A stretch of DNA of 16,380 nucleotides from Anaerolineaceae bacterium UBA5365 (GCA_002407905.1 DHPL01000014.1:1-16380); one strand, 5' to 3'. Counted from the first letter of the stretch, positions 1 to 7,078 are shown. Notes: generated from the sequence alone by a model not told the origin. Numbers and translations: made by a program.

Positions 1-80
1 TGAACTCACTCGGTCTAGTCGCTTTGCTCACGGAACCAGTCTTTGGCTGGACTTCGCCTCCCCCGAAACGGAGGAGGGCT
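1..80. other. no gene seen; flank downstream of the tRNA pair
   Basis: I see no open reading frame or RNA gene here. The stretch holds two short inverted repeats, CCAG/CTGG around 37-51 and CCTCC/GGAGG around 57-74. It lies just downstream of the tRNA transcript, which reads on the minus strand. It could be the tail of a feature outside the window. Confidence 0.4.
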
Positions 81-106
81 TAAAGCAAAACAGCCTTTCG
101 GCTGTT
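81..106 (-). terminator. intrinsic terminator of the tRNA-Ala transcript
   Basis: Read on the minus strand, AACAGCC-GAAA-GGCTGTT forms a 7-bp stem with a GNRA tetraloop (89-106), followed by TTTTGCTTTA. It lies 5 nt beyond the 3' end of the second tRNA, which is the expected place for a Rho-independent terminator of the tRNA unit. Confidence 0.8.
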
Positions 107-111
107 CTAAG

Positions 112-184
112 TGGACCCAGAGAGATTCGAACTCTCGACCTTCTCAATGCCATTGAGACGCGCTCCCAACTGCGCTATGGGCCC
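112..184 (-). tRNA. tRNA-Ala (GGC)
   Basis: This is a complete 73-nt cloverleaf on the minus strand. The acceptor stem is GGGCCCA/TGGGTCC with the alanine identity pair G3:U70 and discriminator A73. The D stem is GCGC/GCGC. The anticodon stem TCTCA/TGAGA encloses loop ATGGCAT, giving anticodon GGC (reads GCC and GCU). The T arm is GAGAG-TTCGAAT-CTCTC. The CCA end is not fully encoded. It is the second gene of the tandem pair, 20 nt after tRNA-Ala(CGC). Confidence 0.96.
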
Positions 185-204
185 TTGCTCTTACTAAAGT
201 TCAG

Positions 205-277
205 TGGACCTGGAGGGATTCGAACCCTCGACCTCTTCAGTGCGATTGAAGCGCGCTCCCAACTGCGCTACAGGCCC
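205..277 (-). tRNA. tRNA-Ala (CGC)
   Basis: This is a complete 73-nt cloverleaf on the minus strand. The acceptor stem is GGGCCTG/CAGGTCC, again with G3:U70 and discriminator A73. The anticodon stem CTTCA/TGAAG encloses loop ATCGCAC, giving anticodon CGC (reads GCG). The T arm is GAGGG-TTCGAAT-CCCTC. It is the first gene of the unit, about 30 nt from the -10 box. It is paralogous to its neighbour, and the stem differences between the two are compensatory. Confidence 0.96.
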
Positions 278-307
278 GTGTACCCTCGATCCAAATCAAG
301 ACTCCGT

Positions 308-336
308 ATTTTACATGCCGCGCCGGCTTGTGTCAA
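308..336 (-). promoter_or_regulatory. sigma-70-type promoter of the tRNA-Ala pair
   Basis: On the minus strand a consensus TTGACA (331-336) is followed by a 17-bp spacer and TAAAAT (308-313). The predicted start is near 300, about 23 nt before the first tRNA. The near-perfect match is typical of a strong stable-RNA promoter. Confidence 0.85.
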
Positions 337-337
337 G

Positions 338-358
338 TAAAAATGGGCTCCGCGAGCC
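338..358 (-). terminator. probable intrinsic terminator after the CPBP protease gene
   Basis: On the minus strand GGCTC-GCG-GAGCC (346-358) is followed by CA and five T residues (339-343). The stem is short (5 bp) but GC-rich. It lies between the end of the protease gene at 428 and the tRNA promoter, whose -35 box starts 2 nt further on. Confidence 0.5.
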
Positions 359-427
359 GCATACTTGAAGGGAATCACGCCATCTTTGCTTCTGATGTAA
401 AAAAGGACAAAACCGCGACACGAGTAG

Positions 428-1285
428 TTAGACGATAGATTCTGGCTTCGGAGAGGGGGTTTCGACAAGGGGTTCAGCCGTGAGCTTCTGCCGGTACAAA
501 CCGTAAGCCACGATGGCAATTGCGATCAGGTGGATGATCGTTACCGTCAGCGAGCCTTCCGGGCCGAACTCCTTGCCGATCAGGAGCTCGTTTTGCACAA
601 GCGGCGTGAGTTTGAAGATGCCCGTACTAACCGCATTCCCGCTATTGGGCACTAAAAAAACGTTAGTCTCCAGGAAGTTCCAGGCAAAATGGGCCCCGCA
701 GGCCATCCACAGGGAGCCGGTGCGGATCACCAAAAGCCCGTAGAAGATCCCAACCAGGGCGATGTTCAGAAACGAAAGAAAAGTTGTGTGCCCGTTAGGG
801 ATGTGGATCAGGCTAAACAGGATGGCCGTCAGCAGCACCGCGCCCAGCGGCCCCAGCTTTTTCTTCAGCCAGTAATAGAGCAAGCCGCGCATCAGCACTT
901 CTTCCAGCGCGCTTTGGCCCACAAAACCGATCAAAAAGAGCAGGATCATCAACCAATCCACGCCCAAGGGGTTTACTCCGATGCGATAGCCCCCCAAGAG
1001 GAGCGCGACGGCCACGAAAACGAGGAACATACCCGCACCCACCATAGCCCCAGGCAGATAAAGTTTCAGGCCTTTACCCGGGTCCATGCCGATCGCCCGC
1101 AAGCCGCCTTCTATGCGCCCAAAGGCCAATACCAGTAAAGCGAGGAGCAGAAACCATTCCGAGAGCAGGAAGGCGAGCATGTTTGCGTCGTCCGTTAAGT
1201 TGGCCTCGCTCCAGATCTGTACGGCAAAGTAAACTGCCACAAGAACGACCGCTGCACGGCGCCAATGCTTTTTAAGCCATTCCAT
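428..1285 (-). CDS. CPBP family intramembrane glutamic endopeptidase (CAAX/ABI type)
   Basis: This 285-residue multi-pass membrane protein has the three motifs of the CPBP/ABI family (PF02517). They are EEVLMR at 128-133 (the catalytic EExxxR), FSLIH at 157-161 (FxxxH) and HFAWN at 199-203 (HxxxN). Hydrophobic segments lie near residues 11-24, 38-55, 79-98, 111-126, 147-161, 171-187 and 246-263. Bacterial members are site-specific intramembrane proteases of mostly unknown substrate, some linked to bacteriocin immunity. The start ATG at 1285 has an AAGGA ribosome site about 9 nt upstream. A short Pro/Glu-rich cytoplasmic tail ends the protein. No bacteriocin gene is visible nearby, so the substrate cannot be named. 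The family call is firm. Confidence 0.93.
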   Translation of the reverse strand: MEWLKKHWRRAAVVLVAVYFAVQIWSEANLTDDANMLAFLLSEWFLLLALLVLAFGRIEGGLRAIGMDPGKGLKLYLPGAMVGAGMFLVFVAVALLLGGYRIGVNPLGVDWLMILLFLIGFVGQSALEEVLMRGLLYYWLKKKLGPLGAVLLTAILFSLIHIPNGHTTFLSFLNIALVGIFYGLLVIRTGSLWMACGAHFAWNFLETNVFLVPNSGNAVSTGIFKLTPLVQNELLIGKEFGPEGSLTVTIIHLIAIAIVAYGLYRQKLTAEPLVETPSPKPESIV

Positions 1286-1327
1286 CCAGTTTTTCCTTCA
1301 ATTCATTTTCCCCAACACAGGGGCACA

Positions 1328-1356
1328 AAAAATCAGCCCGATCAGGGCTGATTTTT
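1328..1356 (-). terminator. intrinsic terminator of the small Lys-rich gene (symmetric)
   Basis: AAAAATCAGCCC (1328-1339) pairs perfectly with GGGCTGATTTTT (1345-1356) around a 5-nt loop, a 12-bp stem whose A/T ends provide the T tract in either direction. It lies 12 nt past the stop codon of the small minus-strand gene at 1369, so that gene is its natural client. The protease gene downstream then needs its own promoter or read-through. Confidence 0.85.
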
Positions 1357-1368
1357 CTGGGTTAAGGT

Positions 1369-1494
1369 TTAGTTTCCGGTGTTGGTGACGCTGGAGCTGC
1401 CTTGTTTCTTTTCGATCTTGGCTTGTTTCTTTTCCTTCTGCGTCAGCTTGGGCTTTTTGCGTTCTTCTTTTCCGGCTTTGTCTTTACTTGCCAT
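1369..1494 (-). CDS. small lysine-rich protein, 41 residues, function unknown
   Basis: A short minus-strand frame starts at ATG 1494, 5 nt after a perfect AAGGAGG (1500-1506), and stops at TAA 1369-1371. The product is very hydrophilic and basic: residues 4-31 are dominated by Lys, Glu and Gln (for example KKPKLTQKEKKQ), and a Ser/Thr/Asn-rich tail ends SSSVTNTGN. It has no membrane segment, Cys or signal peptide. The charged centre is probably helical. The gene has its own candidate -10 box and a strong terminator, so it looks like a real monocistronic unit and not a chance frame. I do not recognise the family. The charge pattern would fit binding to nucleic acid or ribosomes, but that is only inference. 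Confidence 0.75.
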   Translation of the reverse strand: MASKDKAGKEERKKPKLTQKEKKQAKIEKKQGSSSVTNTGN

Positions 1495-1529
1495 CTCGTC
1501 CTCCTTCAAAAACTGGTCGATGCTGCTTG

Positions 1530-1535
1530 ATTATA
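1530..1535 (-). promoter_or_regulatory. candidate -10 box for the small Lys-rich gene
   Basis: The minus strand reads a consensus TATAAT at 1530-1535, predicting a start near 1523 and a leader of about 29 nt that includes AAGGAGG. No good -35 box lies 16-18 bp upstream, so the call rests on the -10 box and its position. Confidence 0.55.
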
Positions 1536-1681
1536 GCGCATTATCGCTATTGAGCCGGGCTTGCATAGTATGAAAAGGGTGCCTACAGGAAAAGGCGGTT
1601 CAAACGCAAGCCTCCCTAGAAGACCAAGGCCGGCAAAGCCACGAAGCGATGCGCCAGGGCAGGCTGGCACGGCCCGCGTGG

Positions 1682-1687
1682 TAAAAT
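1682..1687 (+). promoter_or_regulatory. candidate leaderless -10 box before the Thr/Pro-rich gene
   Basis: TAAAAT ends 6 nt before the GTG start at 1694, so transcription would begin at or next to the start codon. No Shine-Dalgarno sequence is present. The arrangement matches the TAGAAT boxes before the genes at 5379, 12207 and 15139. The remainder of 1507-1681 shows no convincing gene. Confidence 0.5.
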
Positions 1688-1693
1688 CCAGCC

Positions 1694-2155
1694 GTGAGCA
1701 CCGACGCGCCGCAAGCGCCCCAGCCATCCAAACGCCGCCGAACCCAAATGATGCTGCTCGTGCTCATTCTGGTCACCATTCCCTGCTATATCCTGGGCAT
1801 CGTGCTCTTGCGCGTCAACAGCGGCCGCCCGCGCAGCACGCCAAACCCCACCATCGAAATGACCAGCCTGCTGCCCCAGACAACGCCTACCGAGCTCACC
1901 CCAACGCTTACACCTTACCTCACGCGGACGCCCTCGCTCACCCCTACGCCCACTGAAACCTGGCTGCCCACGGCTACCTTCACTTTGGTGCCCACTGATA
2001 CACCTGTCCCCACTGCCACAGAGCTGCCCACAGCCACCTTCACGCCCGAGCCTCCTACCGCAACGCCCACCGATACCCCTGAACCAATCCCGGCCAGCCC
2101 TACCCCAACGGATGTGCCGGTGCTGACCCCGGAACCCGTATTACCCACCCCCTAA
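1694..2155 (+). CDS. membrane-anchored Thr/Pro-rich protein, function unknown
   Basis: The 153-residue product has a short basic N-terminus (KRRR at 13-16), one membrane segment at about 19-39, and a C-terminal 100 residues that are almost entirely Thr/Pro repeats (TPT, PTAT, TPEP). The basic patch before the helix predicts an outward-facing tail. Such Thr/Pro stretches are common linkers in exported Chloroflexota proteins, but here the protein ends in the linker with no folded domain. The GTG start is chosen because it follows a TAAAAT box by 6 nt. It begins the peptidase block: the next gene starts 12 nt after the stop. It may be a wall spacer or surface anchor. The low-complexity tail makes homology calls unreliable, and I name no family. 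Confidence 0.75.
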   Translation: MSTDAPQAPQPSKRRRTQMMLLVLILVTIPCYILGIVLLRVNSGRPRSTPNPTIEMTSLLPQTTPTELTPTLTPYLTRTPSLTPTPTETWLPTATFTLVPTDTPVPTATELPTATFTPEPPTATPTDTPEPIPASPTPTDVPVLTPEPVLPTP

Positions 2156-2167
2156 AACGAGAGCGCT

Positions 2168-3247
2168 ATGAGATTAGACCTGACAAAACATCTGAAGGAA
2201 ATGCTTTGCGCGCCCGGCCTTTCCGGCTATGAGGAACCCATCCGCAAGGTGGTTGCTGAAGCCTGGAAGGACCTGAGCGACGAGCTGCAAGTAAGCCCGC
2301 TGGGCAGCCTGCACGCCCTCAAACGCGGCGAAGGCAATGACCCGCGGCCCAAAGTGATGCTGGCCGCCCATATGGACGCGATCGGCCTGATGGTCACTGC
2401 CATCCAGGACGGCTTATTGCGCTTCACCCAGGTGGGCGGGGTAGACCCGCGCATCCTGCCTGGGCAGATGGTCACCGTGCATGCCACGGCCCAAGGCCCC
2501 AAGAATGCCCAGGAGCTGCCTGCCATGGTGGTGATGCCGCCTCAGCACCTGCAGCCCGAAGAAGCCGGAACCGGCGCGATCGGTCTGCCCTTTCTGCTGG
2601 TGGATACCGGTTTGCGTCCGCCAGAGGTGAATGAATTGGTGCGCGTAGGCGATTTGATTTCCTTCGCCCAGGAGCCCATGGAACTCACCGGCGACACCCT
2701 GGCCGGCCACACCCTGGACAACCGGGCCTCGGTCGCGGCTGTGACGGTGTGTTTGGACCTGCTGCAGCGCCGCCGCCACCTCTGGGATGTCTACGCCGTG
2801 GCCACAAGCCAGGAGGAAGTGGGCATCATCGGCGGCTTTACCAGCCCGGTGATGATCAAGCCCGATTTCGCCATCGTGAGCGATGTGACCTTCGCCATCG
2901 GCCCGGGCTGGACCAACCCCATCAGCCCCAAGCTGGGCAAGGGCATCAACATTACCGATGGCGCCAATATGCACCCCGCGCTCTTTGCCGCGCTCACCCG
3001 CGCTGCCGATGCCATGGACCTGCCTTACCAAAAAAGTTTCTCGCCGGGGATGAGCGGCACCGATGCCTACGGCATCCAGGTAGCCGAGAGCGGCATTCCG
3101 GTGGTGAACATCGGCATTCCGCTGCGCTACATGCACACGCCGGTGGAACTGGTAAGCCTGAAGGACGTACGCCGCGCCGGAAGGCTGATGGCCGATTTCA
3201 TCAGTGAGCTTCCGGCAGACTTTATGCAAACTGTGACCTGGGAGTAG
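2168..3247 (+). CDS. M42 family metallopeptidase (aminopeptidase), copy 1
   Basis: This 359-residue cytosolic protein has the M42 layout (PF05343, glutamyl/deblocking aminopeptidases that form hollow TET dodecamers). Visible metal and catalytic residues are H68 (AAHMDAIG), bridging D184 (LDNR), catalytic E216 with metal ligand E217 (SQEEVG), D239 (SDVT) and H323 (YMHTP). All expected ligands are present. M42 enzymes remove N-terminal residues from peptides using two zinc or cobalt ions. Compared with its two neighbours it is the most divergent, with LDN replacing LDD/MDD and a different segment around residues 115-140 (VMPPQHLQPEE). The start ATG follows GAGAG at modest spacing. It is the first of three tandem M42 genes, with a 2-nt gap to the next. 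Substrate preference cannot be read from sequence. Confidence 0.95.
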   Translation: MRLDLTKHLKEMLCAPGLSGYEEPIRKVVAEAWKDLSDELQVSPLGSLHALKRGEGNDPRPKVMLAAHMDAIGLMVTAIQDGLLRFTQVGGVDPRILPGQMVTVHATAQGPKNAQELPAMVVMPPQHLQPEEAGTGAIGLPFLLVDTGLRPPEVNELVRVGDLISFAQEPMELTGDTLAGHTLDNRASVAAVTVCLDLLQRRRHLWDVYAVATSQEEVGIIGGFTSPVMIKPDFAIVSDVTFAIGPGWTNPISPKLGKGINITDGANMHPALFAALTRAADAMDLPYQKSFSPGMSGTDAYGIQVAESGIPVVNIGIPLRYMHTPVELVSLKDVRRAGRLMADFISELPADFMQTVTWE

Positions 3248-3249
3248 CC

Positions 3250-4344
3250 ATGGAGAGCAACGCTAAGGAAAAACCTGAATTCAACGCTGAGTTGAGCGAA
3301 AGCGACCTCTTCCTGCTCACCAGTCTCTGCACCGCGGTAGCGGTTTCGGGCGATGAGAAAGAAGTGCGCGATATCGTGCTGGAGGCGGTTCGCCCGCATA
3401 CGGATGAGATCAGCGTGGACGCGCTGGGCAACGTGCTGGTGGCCAAACGCGGCACCGCGCGCAGCCGCCCGCGGGTGATGGTCTCGGCGCATATGGATGA
3501 AGTAGGCTTCATGCTCATGCGGGACGAAGGCGAAGGCCTCTTTGAATTCCGCGTGATCGGCGGGATCGATGAGCGCCAGCTGGTTGGGAAGAGCGTTGTG
3601 GTAGGCCCGGACCATGTGCCCGGGATCATCGGCGCCAAGGCGATCCACATGACCACCCCCGAGGAACGCAAAGTGCCCCTGAAGGTCAGCGATCTGCGCG
3701 TCGATTTGGGCCTGGATGGCTCCTCCAAGGCCAAGGCTGGCGACCGGGGGACCTTCGGCACGAAGTTTGCCCGCATTGGGCCTTCCCTGCGTTCCAAAGC
3801 CCTGGATGACCGCCTGGGGGTCTTCAACCTCATTCAGCTCGTGCGCTACGCCCCGGAAAACATCGACCTTCTGGCCGCCTTTACCGTCCAGGAAGAGCTT
3901 GGCTTGCGCGGCGCGCGAGTGGCAGCCTATAACTTCGCGCCGGACCTGGCCATCGCCCTGGATTCCACGCCCGCGAATGACCTGCCGCATTACGACCTGG
4001 ACGAAAGCAACGAGCGCTATAACACCCGCCTGGATGGCGGACCGGCCATCTACCTGATGGATGGCGCCACGATAGGCGACCGGCGCTGGATCGACCTGCT
4101 GGTCAAAACTGCCGAGGCGGAGGGAATTCCCTGGCAGTACCGCCAACCTGGCCGCGGCGGAACGGATGCCGGCGCTATACACCTCAGCCGCGAAGGCGTG
4201 CCCAGCATTTCAGTTTCAGTGCCCCAACGTTATCTGCACTCGGCCGCCGGGCTGGTGCGCGTGGACGATTGTGTGAACACCCTGCGCCTGGTGCATGCCG
4301 CCCTGGCGCGTTTGGATTCCAAGTTTTTGAAGCAGGAGCGATAA
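3250..4344 (+). CDS. M42 family metallopeptidase (aminopeptidase), copy 2
   Basis: This 364-residue M42 enzyme keeps all metal and catalytic residues: H81 (SAHMDEVG), D186 (LDDR), E215/E216 (VQEELG), D238 (ALDST) and H330 (YLHSA). It carries about 15 extra N-terminal residues relative to the third copy (a charged, Lys/Glu-rich start before the conserved LLTSLCTAVAVSG). The start ATG lies 2 nt after the previous stop, with GGGAG about 6 nt upstream inside the preceding gene, so the two are probably translationally linked. Adjacent M42 paralogues of different specificity are known in archaea and some bacteria, and mixed TET assemblies have been described in the family. Whether these form hetero-oligomers is inference. 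Confidence 0.95.
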   Translation: MESNAKEKPEFNAELSESDLFLLTSLCTAVAVSGDEKEVRDIVLEAVRPHTDEISVDALGNVLVAKRGTARSRPRVMVSAHMDEVGFMLMRDEGEGLFEFRVIGGIDERQLVGKSVVVGPDHVPGIIGAKAIHMTTPEERKVPLKVSDLRVDLGLDGSSKAKAGDRGTFGTKFARIGPSLRSKALDDRLGVFNLIQLVRYAPENIDLLAAFTVQEELGLRGARVAAYNFAPDLAIALDSTPANDLPHYDLDESNERYNTRLDGGPAIYLMDGATIGDRRWIDLLVKTAEAEGIPWQYRQPGRGGTDAGAIHLSREGVPSISVSVPQRYLHSAAGLVRVDDCVNTLRLVHAALARLDSKFLKQER

Positions 4345-4345
4345 G

Positions 4346-5362
4346 ATGAGCCCAAAGAACGATGCCTTGTTTGAGCTGGTAAAAGAACTCGTTGAAACCC
4401 CCGGCCCTTCCGGTTCGGAGAACCTGATCCAAAAGAAGATCAAGGCCTTGGTGGAACCCTACGCCGATGAAACGCGCGTGGACGCCCTGGGCAACCTTAT
4501 CGTGCGCAAGGGCAGCAAGGAGGCCGGCGGTATGCGGGTGATGATCAGCGCCCATGTAGACGAAATCGGCCTGATGGTCACCCACGTGGACGAAAATGGA
4601 TTTGCCCGTTTTCACACCATTGGAGGCGTGAACCCGATGACCTGCATTGGCGGACGGGTGCTCTTTATGGACGGGCAGAAAGGCGTGATTGGCTGCGAAC
4701 GCCTGCAGTCCAATGCCCTGCCCAAGATCGAAGACCTGTTCATCGATACCGGCGCGACCAGCCGCGAGGACTGCCCCGTGCAAGTGGGCGATGTGGCTGG
4801 TTTTGAGCGTCCGGCCATCCAGTTAGGCGGCCGCCTGGTAGCCAAGAGCATGGACGACCGGATTTCCGCGGTGGTGGCCATCGAGGCGCTCAAGGCGCTC
4901 AAGAGCAGCCCGCATGAGATCTATTTTGTGTTCAGCACTCAGGAAGAAGTAGGCATCCGCGGCGCTACCGTGGCTGCATTCGGCATCGAACCGGAAATTG
5001 GTTTGGCCATCGATGTTACGCCCACTGGCGATACTCCCCGCGCGCGCAAGATGAATGTGGCGCTGGGCGCCGGCGCAGCCATCAAGGTGAAAGACGCCAG
5101 TTTCATTGCCCACCCGGGCGTGGTGAACTGGATGGTGGCCACAGCCCAGGCTAAGAAGCTGCCGTATCAGATGGAAGTGCTGGAATACGGCGGAACCGAT
5201 GGCCGGGCCATCCAGATGAGCCGGGCCGGCGTGCCGGCTGGCTGCCTTTCCATCCCTTGCCGCTATGTGCATTCGCCCTCCGAGATGGTGGACCGGGGCG
5301 ACCTGGAAGCCTGCATCAAACTGCTCACCGCACTGCTTTCCAAAAAGATAGATTTGGCTTAA
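4346..5362 (+). CDS. M42 family metallopeptidase (aminopeptidase), copy 3
   Basis: This 338-residue enzyme is the most canonical of the three. The active site residues are H70 (SAHVDEIG), D170 (MDDR), E200/E201 (TQEEVG), D223 (AIDVT) and H309 (YVHSP). The N-terminus (VETPGPSGSEN) matches the usual M42 opening motif. The start ATG follows the previous stop by 1 nt, with GGAG about 8 nt upstream. Sequence shared with copy 2 in the DALGN, DDR, QEE.G.RGA and C-terminal segments points to local duplication. Expected role: cytosolic peptide breakdown after uptake or protein turnover. Older annotations call this family endoglucanase, which the metallopeptidase motifs do not support. Confidence 0.96.
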   Translation: MSPKNDALFELVKELVETPGPSGSENLIQKKIKALVEPYADETRVDALGNLIVRKGSKEAGGMRVMISAHVDEIGLMVTHVDENGFARFHTIGGVNPMTCIGGRVLFMDGQKGVIGCERLQSNALPKIEDLFIDTGATSREDCPVQVGDVAGFERPAIQLGGRLVAKSMDDRISAVVAIEALKALKSSPHEIYFVFSTQEEVGIRGATVAAFGIEPEIGLAIDVTPTGDTPRARKMNVALGAGAAIKVKDASFIAHPGVVNWMVATAQAKKLPYQMEVLEYGGTDGRAIQMSRAGVPAGCLSIPCRYVHSPSEMVDRGDLEACIKLLTALLSKKIDLA

Positions 5363-5366
5363 GCGT

Positions 5367-5372
5367 TAGAAT
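5367..5372 (+). promoter_or_regulatory. candidate leaderless -10 box (TAGAAT) before the binding lipoprotein
   Basis: TAGAAT ends 6 nt before ATG 5379, inside the 16-nt gap after the third M42 gene. The start has no clear Shine-Dalgarno sequence. This suggests an internal promoter giving leaderless mRNA, although read-through from the peptidases is also possible. No -35 consensus is visible. Confidence 0.5.
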
Positions 5373-5378
5373 AAGGGC

Positions 5379-6710
5379 ATGCAAGCAAGAGAAAAACTGA
5401 GTTTCAGGCACCGGGCTCTCGTATGGGCTAGTGCGCTGATTATGTTGATCGGCCTGAGCGCCTGCGATGGCATCCGCTTCCCGGATAGCCTGAGTTGGCT
5501 GCAAACGCCTACACCTGCAGAGCCCGAACTAACCCCAACCAGCCCCGCCGAGACCCAAACCACCGGCACCCCAGGGCCAACGTCCACCCCCGCGGCAAAC
5601 CGCCTGATGGTTTGGCTGCCGCCGCTGATGGACCCCGCCGCAAATAATGATGCCGCCAAACTGCTGAAGAACCGCCTGGATAGTTTTGCGACCAGCCGCG
5701 GGATCAGCATCACGGTGCGCCTCAAGGAGACCAACGGCCCCGGCAGCATGCTGGAGGCCTTGGGCGCCAGCAAGGAGGCGGCCCCGGCGGCCATGCCCCA
5801 ACTGGTGGTGCTGGACCAGTTTGACCTGCGCATCGCGGCAGATAGCGCGCTGATCCACCCCAACCAGGGGTTTGCCAGCATTCTGCAGGAAGCCGATTGG
5901 TACGGCTATGCCCGCCAGTTAGCGGTTTGGCACAACCAGACCGTGGGCCTGCCCTTCCTGGGCGACCCGCTGATCATGGCCTACGATGCCGCCCTTTTAG
6001 ACCGCCCGCCGGATGAATGGAACGCGATGCGTATCAACATTGGCAAGATCGGCTTTGCCGGCGATGACCCCCAGGGGCGCTTTTTACTGATGCTCTACTT
6101 TAATGAAGGCGGGATGATCGTTGAGGAAGACGAAGAAAACACCATCCTGCAGGTGGAACCGCTGGCCGCCGCGCTGCACCTGCTGCGCGAGACGGAAATG
6201 ACCAGCCACATCGCCGATGCCGCCCTGCAGATCCAGACCCCGGAGCAGGTTTGGCAGGGCTTTGACACCTGGAAGTACCACTACGGGATCATGCCGGCCA
6301 GCGCACTGCTGCGCGGCATGGACCAAACCCGCACCAGCAAGATCGTGCCCACGCTGACCAACCCGCCAATTTCGCTCTCGACCGGCCTGGCCTGGGCAGT
6401 TACCGCCCTGGACCCCCGGCAGGTGGAACTGGCAGAGGAACTGGCCGCCTACCTGACCGAGACCGAGTTTTTGGGCGAGTGGAGCGAAGCTGTGAAGCTA
6501 TTGCCGGCCCGGCCTTCCGCCTTGGGCGCCTGGAGTACCGGTGAAATGAAGGCCTCGCTGGAGCAAGCCAGCGACGGCGCGCTGATTCTGCCGGATAAGA
6601 ACGTGATGGACCGCATTGGCCCGGTGTTGCGCAATGCCACCATCCTGATTTTGCGGGACCACGCAGATGCCCAGGAAACCGCCAAACAAGCCGTGGAGAG
6701 CCTGCGTTGA
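5379..6710 (+). CDS. extracellular solute-binding lipoprotein, family 1-like
   Basis: The 443-residue product has a lipoprotein signal: basic start, hydrophobic core at about 13-27 and lipobox LSAC with Cys29. A Thr/Pro-rich spacer follows (about 42-73), then a periplasmic-binding-protein-like domain beginning RLMVWLPPLMDP. Family features include the paired patterns VVLDQFDLR and MAYDAALLDRPPDEW, and a C-terminal helix region with EELAAYLTETEFLGEWS, as in family 1 binding proteins (SBP_bac_1 clan). Such proteins usually deliver sugars or similar solutes to an ABC permease, but no permease or ATPase is adjacent. It follows three aminopeptidases and is coupled to a two-TM protein. The ligand is unknown, and a sensing or scavenging role is possible. 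Confidence 0.8.
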   Translation: MQAREKLSFRHRALVWASALIMLIGLSACDGIRFPDSLSWLQTPTPAEPELTPTSPAETQTTGTPGPTSTPAANRLMVWLPPLMDPAANNDAAKLLKNRLDSFATSRGISITVRLKETNGPGSMLEALGASKEAAPAAMPQLVVLDQFDLRIAADSALIHPNQGFASILQEADWYGYARQLAVWHNQTVGLPFLGDPLIMAYDAALLDRPPDEWNAMRINIGKIGFAGDDPQGRFLLMLYFNEGGMIVEEDEENTILQVEPLAAALHLLRETEMTSHIADAALQIQTPEQVWQGFDTWKYHYGIMPASALLRGMDQTRTSKIVPTLTNPPISLSTGLAWAVTALDPRQVELAEELAAYLTETEFLGEWSEAVKLLPARPSALGAWSTGEMKASLEQASDGALILPDKNVMDRIGPVLRNATILILRDHADAQETAKQAVESLR

Positions 6711-7045
6711 AGAAGGCCTTGCAGGAGATCCCGGGCAAAGGCACGCTTTACGCGCTGATGCTGCTGGCAGTCCTGGCGATCGCCCTGGCGATGGCCGCGC
6801 TCATTCTGCCGACCGTGCCCGCGGAAGCGCCGGAACTTCAGCCCACGCCTGCGGCGGTAACGGCATTGCCCGCGGTGCAGGCCTACCCGGCTGAGGGCCT
6901 GGTTGAGTTGGAAATCTATGAGCTGCCGCCCATTGTGAACACGACGGGGATCATCCTCTTGGGGCTGCTGATCCTGATCATCGCGCTGGGGGTCAGCATC
7001 CGCGAGATGCGGGCGGCGCAAAACGGCAGACATTACAGTCAATAG
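6707..7045 (+). CDS. small two-TM membrane protein, function unknown
   Basis: The 112-residue product has two hydrophobic helices (about 14-36 and 79-97) separated by a 42-residue loop with Pro/Glu-rich sequence, and a basic C-terminus (RAAQNGRHYSQ). The positive termini predict both ends inside and the loop outside. The TTG start at 6707 overlaps the stop of the binding lipoprotein (TTGA), with GGAG 8 nt upstream, so translation is very likely coupled. The tight coupling suggests it works with the lipoprotein, perhaps as a membrane partner, but it is too small for an ABC permease. I do not recognise a family. Confidence 0.72.
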   Translation: MKKALQEIPGKGTLYALMLLAVLAIALAMAALILPTVPAEAPELQPTPAAVTALPAVQAYPAEGLVELEIYELPPIVNTTGIILLGLLILIIALGVSIREMRAAQNGRHYSQ

Positions 7046-7078
7046 GCCAATTTAGCGCTTTTAGCCGAGGCGCTGGTT

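Noticed and set aside
428..1285. Bacteriocin immunity function for the CPBP protease.
   Set aside because: No bacteriocin precursor or export gene is visible nearby, so only the family assignment is supported.
1565..1680. Fragments reminiscent of a c-di-GMP (GEMM) riboswitch, such as ACAGG, ACGCAAGCCTCC and GCAAAGCCACG.
   Set aside because: The order and spacing do not fit, the P2 helix cannot form, and the terminal GGUUACC-like element is missing. The candidate promoter for the downstream gene also lies after it, so it would not be in the leader.
2414..3229. Long antisense frame opposite the first M42 gene.
   Set aside because: It is a shadow of a GC-rich coding gene. The sense frame has all M42 catalytic residues, and the antisense product has no domain.
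3127..4182. Long antisense frame opposite the second M42 gene.
   Set aside because: It mirrors the conserved sense frame, overlaps two genuine genes and has no ribosome site or recognisable motif.
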